NCBI RefSeq assembly: GCF_018294505.1
Contig: NC_057796.1
Span: forward strand, 193,702,027 to 193,766,026
DNA from: Triticum aestivum
Lineage: Eukaryota > Streptophyta > Magnoliopsida > Poales > Poaceae
Reading direction: 5' to 3'
Length of the DNA: 64,000 nt
In this document: one piece after another, positions 10,076 through 20,501 of the stretch
How the letters are laid out: the number at the start of each line of letters is the position of its first letter
How positions within the stretch are numbered: position 1 is the first letter of the stretch
Program-made: the position numbers and the translations under genes
Notes under the pieces: generated by a model
Told to the model about the DNA's origin: nothing
The model's input: only the letters and a program-made list of their open reading frames with translations
Databases searched by the model: none

Positions 10076-11408
10076 ATGCCGCTCGCCGCATGCTCGTCGG
10101 GGCTGTACCATTTACTCAAAGCCCCCAGGCCGGAGCTTTTTAAGCCAGCTCCTTGCTTGCTGATGCCGCCTGATCTTCAGAAATGGCGTGTCACGCAGCA
10201 TAACGATCGTAGGGTGGCGAGCATCAACCCCCTTGACTGCGATCCGATCCCCGTCAGCCTCAACTACATTAACGGTATGTACTGGGTCGGCATGAACACG
10301 TCTTGGATGGTGCTCGTCGACTGTCGCGGCAGCTGGATGCTCGTGGAGGTCTACACCCGGTGATTGATCCCCCTTCCTTCGATTAACACTGCACTGCTTT
10401 GGCACCGCGGCCCAGAATACTCGGAATCTTAAAGTAGCCAACATGATACCAAGTTTGATTTGCTCAAGGTTGTAATCTGCCAAGTGCCCACAAGATCTGC
10501 GAATTATAAAGACTTCAGGATAATTGCGTTCTTCAACCGCGGTCTCGCCTATCTGACAGGTCATTGCGGTAAGTGGATAAATCTGCACGTCCAACGCAGG
10601 ATCATACATCCTCCATGGTTCTCTGATGCCATTGAACACAAGGGCTTCATTTACGCTGTCGACGCCTTCTATGGCTGGACGTATTGCTGGCCTACTCCAG
10701 TCATCGCTACAAATGGCTGTTACAGCAATATGTTACTTTCCTATGATATCATGATGGCTTGCTTATATTACTGTCAACATTTGTTGAAAAAATATTCATG
10801 CTCATAACATGCTGTTCTTAAGATTGACTAAATTAAGAGCCCTTTTTTATTTGACTCCAACTTGATATGATGTTGTAGGCCGCCTGGTGTCCCTACCCTT
10901 CCTAATCCCAGAACCTTTCAAAGAAAAGCGGCATGGCAGTTGCAGGTGGTTCCTGGCTCGATCAGACGACGGCGAAAGATTGATGATCGTTTGCACGTAC
11001 CGGACGTGTTGTTTCGCGGAATACAATCACAGTCACTGCAAGGTCTTTGAGCAAGATCCCAGCTTCTCTGGGCCTTCAGGAATTTTTAACTGGAGGCTGG
11101 TAAGTAGCCTTGGTACACGCACTCTGTTTGTTGGACTAAATTATCCGATTAACCAGGAGATAACCGACGGCAAGGATCATGATGGCAGCACGGTTTCGTT
11201 CATCAGGCAAAACTGTGTGTACACAGCTTACCATGCGTCACTGCATGCACCATACCCTGATATGTGCCGCCACGCTCTGCAGCCCAAAGTAGGAGAGAGG
11301 GTCGCAAGTATCAGACTTCGACCTGCTGGCTGGAGTTTCCCCCGTCAGGCACCCATCTGGTTCAAGCCGTCAGCCAATCTCCACAGCTTAATAAATAGTA
11401 ACGTCTAA
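10076..11408 (+). pseudogene. DUF295 / KIB1-4 beta-propeller gene, frames broken
   Basis: Three consecutive plus-strand blocks match this plant F-box-associated family. Block 1 (10076-10363) has LKAPRPELFKPAPCLLMPP and a WMVLVDCRG segment. Block 2 (about 10440-10800) has FDLLKVVICQVP and PPWFSDAIEHKGFIYAVD, the typical 'DAI.hkGkfYAvd' signature. Block 3 (10887-11408) has CKVFEQDP, WRLVSSLGTRTLFVGLNYP and the late VYTAY segment. Between blocks 1 and 2 the frame is broken by stops. Between blocks 2 and 3 an intron ending at the TTGTAG near 10873-10878 is possible. No F-box is visible upstream. I read it as a decayed copy; an unusual exon structure is the alternative. Confidence 0.6.
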
Positions 11409-11939
11409 CTGAGCTAGTTAGTTAGATGCGTACACTTGGTGTAGTAGGATCTTTATTTAGTTTGATGCATACACTTGTTCTTTTTTGGTAGCCCTTTTGT
11501 AATGATGGCTGATGTTAGGTTTGGAAGAGAGAGTTGCGTCTTCACTCTTCTGGCCTGCTTACTGCTTCTGTTGCACCCCCAACCCTGGTTGCTGCTGCTG
11601 CTGTTTTCAATGTACAATCAGTAGTATATTTTGTCTGTTGGTTGAATAAATGTGTTGTTAGAACGACAAACACAATGTTTTGGAAGTCGTTGCATGGTTC
11701 GATCCTTTAGTGCCCCGTACCGTACGTAGCGCATACTATTTTTCGTACGGAACACATTTTCCACTTGTTGATAACATGCAGCCCACTGATGAAGGCCCAA
11801 TAGAGAAGCCCATAATTAACTGGAAGGGAGGCTCTCACATGAATCCGGCCTAGGTACATGCTCATGGTCCCCTAAACATAAATAAGTAAATAAATAAATA
11901 AATAAAGCTAAATGCTCATGCACCAGTTCTTTGGGAAAA
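11409..11939. other. 3' flank of the DUF295 locus, no gene
   Basis: AT-rich sequence with a GAATAAA-type signal near 11643, suitable for 3' end formation, and a (TAAA)n microsatellite near 11883-11907. No supported ORF. Confidence 0.35.
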
Positions 11940-14900
11940 TAGGTAGCCCAGTATTTCTTTTTGAAGAATACCCAAGCTAGGCCTATTTGTTTTCTCCGAA
12001 TTACTGGGCTGCAAATCTTTCAAGATGAGGAGGGATGCGTTCCGGCCTGGCTTAAGAGTATGGCCAATGTCTGTTAAAAGTAATATCAAAAGGGGTTGAA
12101 ATTCCAAAAAAATTATAGCAAATGGGATATAAGTTTCTTTTTTTGTTTTTGTTCTTCACTGATATCTTATACGTATTTCATTGGATTTAACATGACATGG
12201 TACTAATTTATTTTTAAATTTGTTTTAGTATGGCTATTAATTTTTGGATTAAGAATGTTTCGTTCCCCAGCAAAAATTTGCGAATTTTTTCAAAATTTCC
12301 CACATATTTAGTTAATTTTTTGACCCTGGTACTGACCAGAAAATGGCCAGCAATTCTAAAAATGGAAAATGGGCTGCAATAAATTCCATATGAATTAGAA
12401 AATGAGTAAAAATTATAAAAATAATAGCAAATGGGCTGTACACGCCACAAATTTCAAGGCTGACTTGTTTACGCAAGGCTTTGTCAGTGAACACACGATT
12501 CTAGCAGCAGTGACTGTTGGATGTCCATCCAACGGCCGACGTGCTTCTTCAATCTCTGATCTTCCTGCTCCAGCCACCTAAACTAGCGCCGGCGGGACTG
12601 CCTGCTCCCTCCTCTTGTGGCCCGCTGTGATGCCGCGTAGGCTTCCCCGGCCCACCCTACTCCCTCCGCTGGCCTGGCCGCATGCAATCAACTGCCTCCT
12701 TATTACGTGAAAAAAATGATTCCTCCCACTGACATCTGGGGCGCACCGGTTGGGAGGCTGACCTGTGGGCCTACTAAGTTGACGCGTACGCAGGGCTTGT
12801 CAACTTAGTCAACAAATGATTCTAGCAGCAGTAACCGTTGGATTTGAATCGAACGGTCCTACTGCTTCTTCAATCGCTGCTCTTCTTGCACCAGCCGCCC
12901 AAACCAGCGCCGGGGAGACTGCCTGCTCCTGCCTCCAGTGGCCGGCTGTGCTGCCGTTGAGGCCTCATCGCCCCCTACTACTCCCACCGCTAGCCAGACC
13001 CTGCGGCGACGGCAGCCTCACACCGCAGCCGAACCAGTGAACCCTCGTACTCCTCTCCGCGTGGGCATCCACTGCCGCGTCTTCCCCGGCTCCGCGTCGT
13101 CCCCTTCCTAGGCCTCGCCGTCATCCACCGCCTTGGTGCTCTCGGCGCGGCGTGGTCAACACGGTCAACGACATTCCATCGGAAGAGTACTGTACGTGGA
13201 GAGGCTGACAGCTGGGTCCACGGCCACAGCCCAGGTTTTTTTGTGATTTGCCAAGTAAGTCGCTTTGTCAGGCCTGTTGGGCTGCAAATCTTTCAAGACG
13301 AGGAGAGCTTTCATTCGGCTGGCCGAGAAAATGACCCATCAGTAATGAGAAATGGGCTGTACATTTTTAAAACACATCAAACCAGCAATTAGTTTCAAAT
13401 ATCTTTTTTTTTATTTCGAGATTTTAAATTACATTAATTTTTATGCGTGGAGAATTTGTTGGACTTTATATTGATATACATTTATTTTTAAAATTAGTTT
13501 GAATGTGAGTCGAAATTTCGGGATTAAAAATAGTTCGGACCGCACCGAAATATGCAAAATTTCGTATAATTTTTTAACCGTGGCCACAATATGGGTTGTA
13601 ATGCTAACAAAAAGAATATGGGCTCCAAAAAAACCTTAATAATTAGCAAATGGGCTGTAAATTATTAGAAATAATGGAAGATGGGCTGTATGCTGTTTTC
13701 CACAGATTTGAGGCTTTCCTAAAAAAAGGTTGACGCACAAGCAGTGACTATTGGATGGCCATCCAACAGCTGTCGTGCTTCTTCAATCTCTGCTCTTCCT
13801 GCTCCAGCCGCTCAAACAAGTGCCAGCGGGACTGCCTGCTCCCTCCTCCCCGCGGCCGACTCTGCTGCCGCGCAGGCCTCACCGCCCCACCGTACTCCCA
13901 TCGCTGGCCTAGCCATCCCTCTACTCACCTACACCTGCTGTTATTCTCCGGCAACGGCAGACGAACCAGTAAACCCTCGTACAGTCGTACTCCCCTCCGC
14001 GTGGGAAACAACTGCCGAGTCTTCCCTGCCTCCGTGTCGTTCCCTTCCTAGGCCTCGCCGTCGTCCACTGCCCTGGTGCTCTCGGCGTGGCCTGGTCAAC
14101 ATGGTCAACGACCGACATGCATCTGAAGTGGACTATACGTGGAGAGGCCGACAGCTGGGTCCACGGCCGCACGCAAGGAAATGCCTCCTTATTACGCGCA
14201 AAATAATGATTCCTCCACCTGACATTAGGGGCCCACCGAAAGGGCCTCTGTATTTCGCGAAAAAAACGTTACCGCCGCTGACAGCTCGGACCCACCAGCT
14301 ATATCTTCGCACGCAAGGAAGTGCCTCCTTATTACGCACAAAAAAATGAATACTCCCCCTATTAGCTGGGACCCAGTATAGTGGCAGGCTTACTTGTGGG
14401 CCTACTAAGTTGACGGGGATGGAGGGCTTTGTCAACTTAGTCAATATGCACGATTCTAGCTCCAGTTACCGTACGATGTCCATCCAACGGCCGTAGTGCT
14501 TCTTCAACCTCTGGTCTTCTTACTCCAGCCGCCCAAACTAGCGCCGGTCGTGCCTCATGCTCCTGCCTCCCGTGGCCGGCTGTGATGCGGCGGAGGCCTC
14601 ACCGCCCCCTACTACTCCCACTGCTGGCCAGGCCATCCCTCTACTCACCCACACCCCCTGTTATTCCGCGGCGACGGCAGCCTCACACCGTAGCGAACCA
14701 GTGAAACCTCGTACTCCTCTACGCGTGGGCATCCACTGGCGCATCTTCCCCGGGTCAGCGTCATCCCCTTCCTAGGCCTCGCCGTCGTCCACCGCCCTGG
14801 TGCTCTCGGCGCGGCGTGGTCAACGTGGTCAAGGAACGGCTTCCAACGGACGTGGACTGTACGTGGAGAGGCTGACAGCTGGGTCCACGGCCGCAGCAAG

Positions 14901-15060
14901 GAAGTGCCTCCTTATTACGTGCAAAATAATAATTCCTCCACCTGACAGCGGGGACCCACCGGACGGGCCACCGTATTTCGCGAAAAAAACGTTCCCTCCC
15001 TGACTGCCGGGACCCAGCAGCTACATCTTCGCACACAAGGAAGTGCCTGATAGTCGGGAC
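11940..15060. repeat. Alternating AT-rich and GC-rich unclassified repeat units
   Basis: AT-rich units (about 11940-12490 and 13262-13735) share GGGCTGCAAATCTTTCAAGA and repeated ATGGGCTGTA. GC-rich units (about 12491-12810, 12811-13250, 13736-14430, 14431-15060) share CAACGGCCG...GTGCTTCTTCAA, a CTTCCTAGGCCTCGCCGTC block, GCTGACAGCTGGGTCCACGG, and GCCTCCTTATTACG. Two GC-rich units end in a small hairpin, ACTAAGTTGAC...GTCAACTTAGT. ORFs of 60-200 aa across the units are Pro/Arg/Ser-rich on several frames and look non-coding. I cannot assign a transposon class. Confidence 0.55.
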
Positions 15061-15322
15061 CCACCTGGTCGAAGCGTACGTAGCGTTGTCATTCTGGTCG
15101 CGAACGTGTACGTACATATATACTGGTGGATGTAGAGGCGCGCTCGTGTCGTAGTAGAGGCGCGCACGTAGCATGTACGCGTACGTACAGCGGCCAGGGT
15201 GCAGGAAAGAAAATACGGCCACGTATGTGTACATACGGGCGGGGTCTCGAATGCCTACTCGCGCATACGTACGGCCAGGGCTCGTGTACATGGCTGGGTC
15301 AGAACGAAGAAACAGCGTCGTC

Positions 15323-15438
15323 GTCGTGTTCATGGGGAGGCAACGGAATGTGTCGTGTTCATGGGGAGGCAACGGAATGCGTCGTGTTCATGGGGAGGCA
15401 ACGGAATGCGTCGTGTTCATGGGGAGGCAACGGAACGC
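15323..15438. repeat. 29-bp tandem repeat, four copies
   Basis: Units start at 15323, 15352, 15381 and 15410, exactly 29 bp apart, each beginning GTCGTGTTCATGGGGAGGCA. They are nearly identical. A degenerate partial copy follows near 15475. Confidence 0.9.
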
Positions 15439-15527
15439 GTGGGAGCCAACCGGCTGGGTCGGAACGAAATGCGTGGTCGTGTTCATTGGGAGGGCTTGGA
15501 CGGAACAAGCGATGGAAACGAGGCCTG

Positions 15528-15677
15528 GCGTACCGCAAAATGGAGGAAATGGACCTCCTACGTTCGGAACGGGGTCCTGTTGATCGGGAGGGGTGTGGCG
15601 TACCGCAAAATGTAGCAAACGGACCTCCTACCGTCGAAACGGGGGTCCTGTTGATTGGGAGGGGTGTCGCGTACCGC
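15528..15677. repeat. 70-71-bp tandem repeat cut by the assembly gap
   Basis: Units begin with GCGTACCGC at 15528, 15598 and 15669. The third unit is cut after nine bases by the run of Ns. The repeat very probably continues into the gap. Confidence 0.85.
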
Positions 15678-16156
15678 NNNNNNNNNNNNNNNNNNNNNNN
15701 NNNNNNNNNNNNNNNNNNNNNNNNNNNNNNNNNNNNNNNNNNNNNNNNNNNNNNNNNNNNNNNNNNNNNNNNNNNNNNNNNNNNNNNNNNNNNNNNNNNN
15801 NNNNNNNNNNNNNNNNNNNNNNNNNNNNNNNNNNNNNNNNNNNNNNNNNNNNNNNNNNNNNNNNNNNNNNNNNNNNNNNNNNNNNNNNNNNNNNNNNNNN
15901 NNNNNNNNNNNNNNNNNNNNNNNNNNNNNNNNNNNNNNNNNNNNNNNNNNNNNNNNNNNNNNNNNNNNNNNNNNNNNNNNNNNNNNNNNNNNNNNNNNNN
16001 NNNNNNNNNNNNNNNNNNNNNNNNNNNNNNNNNNNNNNNNNNNNNNNNNNNNNNNNNNNNNNNNNNNNNNNNNNNNNNNNNNNNNNNNNNNNNNNNNNNN
16101 NNNNNNNNNNNNNNNNNNNNNNNNNNNNNNNNNNNNNNNNNNNNNNNNNNNNNNNN
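15678..16156. other. Assembly gap, 479 Ns
   Basis: The run of N is 479 bases. Open frames reported across it are artefacts. The true gap size is unknown and the nested-element geometry to the right suggests much sequence may be missing here. Confidence 0.99.
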
Positions 16157-16675
16157 CTCACTGTTCATCCAATCGATCGACTCCAGTTAGCAGCAGTAGC
16201 GAAGGAATCGCTCGATCGGGTTCAGTTAACAGCCATCGATCGATCACTCGGGTTCAGTAACGCGTAGCCTGCAGTGCAATCACTTGCGTTCAGTTAGAGC
16301 CCAACGCCTCGCTCAGGTTCAGTTAGAGCCAACGCCTCGCACACACGCGCATACGTGTATGAGAGAAACGTGCATCGCTCGGCCCCCGACCTCCCACCGT
16401 AACCGGGAACTCCCCGAAATTTTCCTCCCCCTCGCTTCTACCACGGTTTTTTCCGTCATGGATGACCCAAAGAATGTCATGCAGCTGCGTCTCCGGTCCG
16501 CCCAGGACGAAAAGCCCATTTTCTGTCATGATTTTTTGTCATAGAAGTAGGAGCCCACCACATCTATGATGATACCGGGTTTTGTCACAATTATCGTCAT
16601 AGAAGTGTCATATGTATGACAGAAAAAAAATTCGTTCGGCCCAAAATGTCACGGATGTGTCTTTTTTTTGTAGTG
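16157..16675 (-). mobile_element. CACTA (EnSpm) transposon terminal region
   Basis: The segment ends at 16675 in TTTTTTTTGTAGTG, which on the minus strand is the canonical CACTACAAAAAAAA terminus. Before it lie subterminal repeats based on TGTCATA/TATGACA and, nearer the gap, repeats of GTTCAGTTAGAGCC. The element interrupts the E0 antisense gene exactly at its end. The opposite terminus was not found left of the gap, and no transposase is visible. Confidence 0.7.
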
Positions 16676-18481
16676 AAGGTACGCTGTTCCTCTGAGACAG
16701 ATGCTTCTTGCAGCATATCCCTCAACATATTCGGCGTCACTGGGTCTCCGGAAGGCGCTGTAGGAGCACGACCATCCTTTGAAGGAACCCGTTCACCCGT
16801 CTCCAAAATCATCGCTGGCTGAAAACCGGATAGTCCACGGCCTTCATTGTTGGCCCCCGAATCCCGGACGACCGGAGGTCCACCTTCGGATACTGCCTCT
16901 TTCATCCCCCGCACCGCTTGTTGATCAAGAAAAACCCTCCAAGATGACACTTCGGAGTCGTCCGCCTTATTGGGCGAGGAGGTCGGGGGAGGCGTCTCGC
17001 TTTCCATCATCTCTGGGAGGAGATCCCCCGAAGAAGAGGATTGCCCAGGAAAACTCTGTGCCGAACTGTAAAAATACACAGGCACGTTACATGTCTCTTC
17101 GGTAACAGGAAAGGAACGAGATGCGATCAAGGCACCCCGGATTCACTTACGATTTGGTCGAGGGCTTGTCCTCACGACGGAGCTATTCAACGGCGTCACC
17201 ATCCAATCCCGAGCCGCCCGACGGTGGCATCTTGCCCCTCTTGGCAGGCCGCCCCTCCCAACCTTCGGAGGCGGCCCTTTTCTTCCTGAATGGAGAAGGG
17301 ATACTTGCTTCTCCTTCGCCTTTGTCTTCGGGCGAGGAAATGTCGATTTCTCCGGACTCAGTATCTAATTTACCTCCAGAACAAAGGTCATACCGGGTCT
17401 TCTCACTCTCCGCCTTGCCCTCCCCTACCGGTGCCTGGTACGGCGCCGGTGCCAGCATCCTTGTTAACAAGGGGTCCGCTGAGTCTTCGGGAAGAGGGGC
17501 CGGACACCTGATCCGTTCTTCTTTCTTTATCCAGCCCTGGAAAAAGATGGTTTGCTTAGTGTCTTACCACAAGATATCTGATTGTGAGGTGTTCGGAGGA
17601 CGAGTACTTACCGTGGTATCCGGATGGTTATAGTCTAGGCCGGTATCTTCGGTGGTCTCCGGCCATTGTTTTCGTTTCCCGAAAAATAATTTCCACATTC
17701 CTTCGTGCGTAGTGCCGAAGAAGTGCTGAATAATCTGTGGCCCTTCTGGGTTAAACTCCCACATGCGGAGAGGACGTCGCTGGCACGGCAGGGTCCGGCA
17801 GACTAGCATTACCTGAATAACGTTGACAAGATCGATATCCTTCTCAATGAGGCTTCGGATGCGACTCTGCAGAGTCCGCAGTTCGTCAACTGATCCCTAG
17901 TCCAACCCCTTATTAATCCATGATGCAAGCTGGATTGGGGGGCTGGATCGGAACGCAGGCGCAGCTGCCCACTTGGAACCACGGGGCTCGGTGATATAGA
18001 ACCACTCCTGCTTCCATAAGTCGGAAGATTCTTTGAAGGATCCTTTTAGCCAAATAGCACTGGTAAGCTTGCTCACTGAGGCACCACCGCACTCCGCCTG
18101 CTCCCCCTCTATCACTTGCGGTTTCACATTGAAGGTCTTGAGCCACAAGCCGAAGTGTGGAGGAGTTCGGAGGAAGGCTTCGCACGTGACGATAAACGTC
18201 GAGATGAGAAGAACAGAGTTCGGGGCGAGATCGTGAAAATCTAGTCCATAATAGAACATGAGCCCCCGGACGAAGGGATTGAGGGCGAACCCTAACCCTC
18301 GGAGGAAGTGGGAAACGAACACGACCCCCTCGCCGGATCTAGGGGTAGGGATAACCAACCCTTCCACGGGAAGCCGATGGAGGATTTCTGCGGTTAGATA
18401 TCTTGCCGCCCGAAGCTTCGTGATATCCTCCTCTGTGACAGAAGAAGCCACTGACCGGCGTCGACGGCTGGATCTAGACAT
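16676..18481 (-). pseudogene. E0 antisense gene: PF04195-type protein, spliced, truncated
   Basis: On the minus strand, opposite to the LTR of its element, a gene starts at the ATG at 18481 (MSRSSRRRR). The N-terminal part carries the 'putative gypsy-type transposon' domain of PF04195: FVSHFLRGLGFALNPFVRGL, FYYGLDFHDLAPNS, and a RTPPHFGLW segment. It continues with a WEFNPEGPQ block, a charged Pro/Ser region and an acidic C-terminal part. Two GT-AG introns are plausible: 17611-17537 (donor GTAAGTACT, acceptor TTTTTCCAG, 75 nt) and 17150-17066 (donor GTAAGTG, acceptor TTTTTACAG, 85 nt). The 3' part is lost to the CACTA insertion at 16675. The molecular role of PF04195 proteins is unknown. Confidence 0.65.
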
Positions 18482-18580
18482 GACTGAGGCTTGCGGCGAT
18501 TGAAACCTTGGTGTCGGAACTCGAGGTCGTAAGGGTTGAGGAAGAAGCAAGCGTGGAGAAGAAAGACGGGTCTGTACCCC

Positions 18581-18589
18581 TTTTATAAA
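18581..18589 (-). promoter_or_regulatory. TATA box of the E0 antisense gene
   Basis: The minus strand reads TTTATAAAA here, about 100 bp upstream of the ATG at 18481. E1 has a similar box at the equivalent place before its own antisense gene, which supports a genuine antisense promoter. Confidence 0.55.
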
Positions 18590-18956
18590 GGCCGTGAATA
18601 TCAAACGCCTCCTCCTGGGCCTTAAGGCTTGCCTATTCCCAAGGAATTGTACCCTAAAGACGGTTGGGTTACCCACTTCCGTGTCGATAAGAATCCCTTA
18701 ATAAGGGGACATGATCTTTGCTTGGATAAGACGTGCCAATGACAGCCATGTCTCGGAACGTGGGGCAGCAGGCGAAAAGCGGTTCGAAATAATAACCGGA
18801 CTGACGTGATGTCATGTTGTAAAAAGCTGCAGGTCCGGACACATTCAATACGTCCGAAGACTATCTTGGAGTTCAGAAGGAGGAACCCGCCTTGCAATGC
18901 TGAAGACAGATCTACGCGCCGGATACCTTGTCATTGAAGCCAGGTTCAGGATATAC

Positions 18957-19239
18957 TGAGGGAGTCCTGGACTAAGGGGTCCTCGGGCGTCCGGCCTGTT
19001 AGCCATGGGCCGACTGATGGGCTGTGAAGATATGGAGACCAAAGACCGCACCCGTGTCCGGATGGGACTCTCCTTGGCGTGGAAGGCAAGCTTGGCGACC
19101 AAATATGTAGATTCCTTCCCTTGTAACCGACCTTGTGTAACCCTAGATCCTCCTGGTGTCTATATAAACCAGAGGACTTAGTCCGGAGAGGGGATATACT
19201 CATTACCATAGTCATACAGGCTAGACTTCTAGGGTTTAG
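18957..19239 (+). mobile_element. E0 LTR, left part, split by E1
   Basis: The LTR starts TGAGGGAGTCCTGG and contains a TATA box (TATATAAA, 19161-19168) and CTAGGGTTTAG at the break. The remainder is at 29935-30136. Without E1 the LTR is about 480 bp. The region 18490-18956 before it is non-coding 3' leader of E0. Given the antisense gene to its left, this is most simply the 3' LTR of a plus-oriented element. Confidence 0.75.
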
Positions 19240-20427
19240 TGTCGGTGTACAAAAGGACGGGCACGCCTTTGTACCCCTTTACCTGTGCACGGACAGTCGG
19301 AGCCGCGCCCGCGGCCACACCAAGTAGAATGGGGGAGGTCAACCGAGGTAAAACCAAAGCCCAAGACAGCCAGAGCAACGCCAAGGCCAAGACCACAAAG
19401 AAGCAGAGAGGCGAAGCAGGTTCCCCCGGTGAGATCCTTGCCGGGGGCAGCCTCAGCGGCCCCGACAAGACCCTTGCCGGGGCGGCTCGTCCAACACCAG
19501 CGGAGCGCTCCACCCTTGAGCCCACGGTCTCCAACGTCATCAACCATGTTGGGCCAGGGCTCGGGAGGCAGCTCCATGGTGGCATGCAGATCTTTGTGAA
19601 GACAAGGAATATCCAAGATCAGATGATGATTAAAAGACAATGATCCTCGGCAAGATCCTTGCCGAGGAGAGCCACAAGACCCCCGGCAAGATCCTTCTCG
19701 GGGACGACAGCGCGCCACGGCAAGACCCTTGCCGGGACACCCGGCAAGGCTCTCACCGAGGACGCCAGTAGGGCCACTGCCAGGCCCGCACCAGCCAAGT
19801 CTCCACTGCAGTTCGCATGTAGTTGCTAGCCCAACCAGCTGGGCAGGCACCTGCGTGGCAACATGCAGCCTCCAGGCCAACTCAGCACACGCCTGCGTGG
19901 TGGCATGCAGATCTTCGTGAAGGCTCCACCACCGCGCCACCTCAGCTGCCTGCCTGCCTACATGGCGCCGCACACACCGCTGGCCAGGGCGCGTGTCAAA
20001 GCAAGGAGGAGCGGCGACGGACGGGACGGGCCTCGCTCCCGTCCCCGATAAAGTTAGGGGACACGTCAGCGGCATATTAAATGCGTCTTGTCCTGTAATA
20101 CGAGCGATAAGCTCGTAGCACTGTACGGCTTTCCACCTCCTGTGTGCCACTGTGGCAGCCCCTTTCGACTATAAAAGGAGGCCCATGGCGTACTGGAGAG
20201 GGATTCGGCTCTTTGGAACCACGCACCCACCATAGCTAGTTCGAGAGCTCAAGAACTCTCTGAAATACATCCAACAAAGCAGGACTAGGGTTTTCTGCAT
20301 CCTCGCGGCCCGAACCTGGGTAAACGATCCTTGTGCTGATTGCTAATCCTGCTCTTCTCGCAACCCTGCACCCCGGCAACCGTAGTAGTGATTCTTGTGA
20401 TCCCATAGGTGTCGTTCCACACCGACA
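19240..20427 (+). repeat. E1 5' LTR (1188 bp)
   Basis: It starts TGTCGGTGTACAAAAG and ends CACACCGACA. A TATA box CTATAAAAGG lies near 20168-20178. U3 holds several GC palindromes of the CCGGCAAG...CTTGCCGG type. By eye it differs from the 3' LTR by several percent, so E1 is not recent. Confidence 0.9.
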
Positions 20428-20501
20428 TATTTGGCGCGCCAAGTAGGGGGCGCAATTGTGAGAATCTGGTCTAGTAGTTAGCCTAGCGTTTCTTCATCGC
20501 C

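Noticed and set aside
15126..16267. Frames up to 354 aa spanning the N run
   Set aside because: Most residues are unknown because of the gap. Artefacts.
19236..20150. 304-aa minus frame in the E1 5' LTR
   Set aside because: Sits in LTR sequence with Gly/Leu/Pro-rich content from GC palindromes. Similar frames occur in the other LTRs of the clade.
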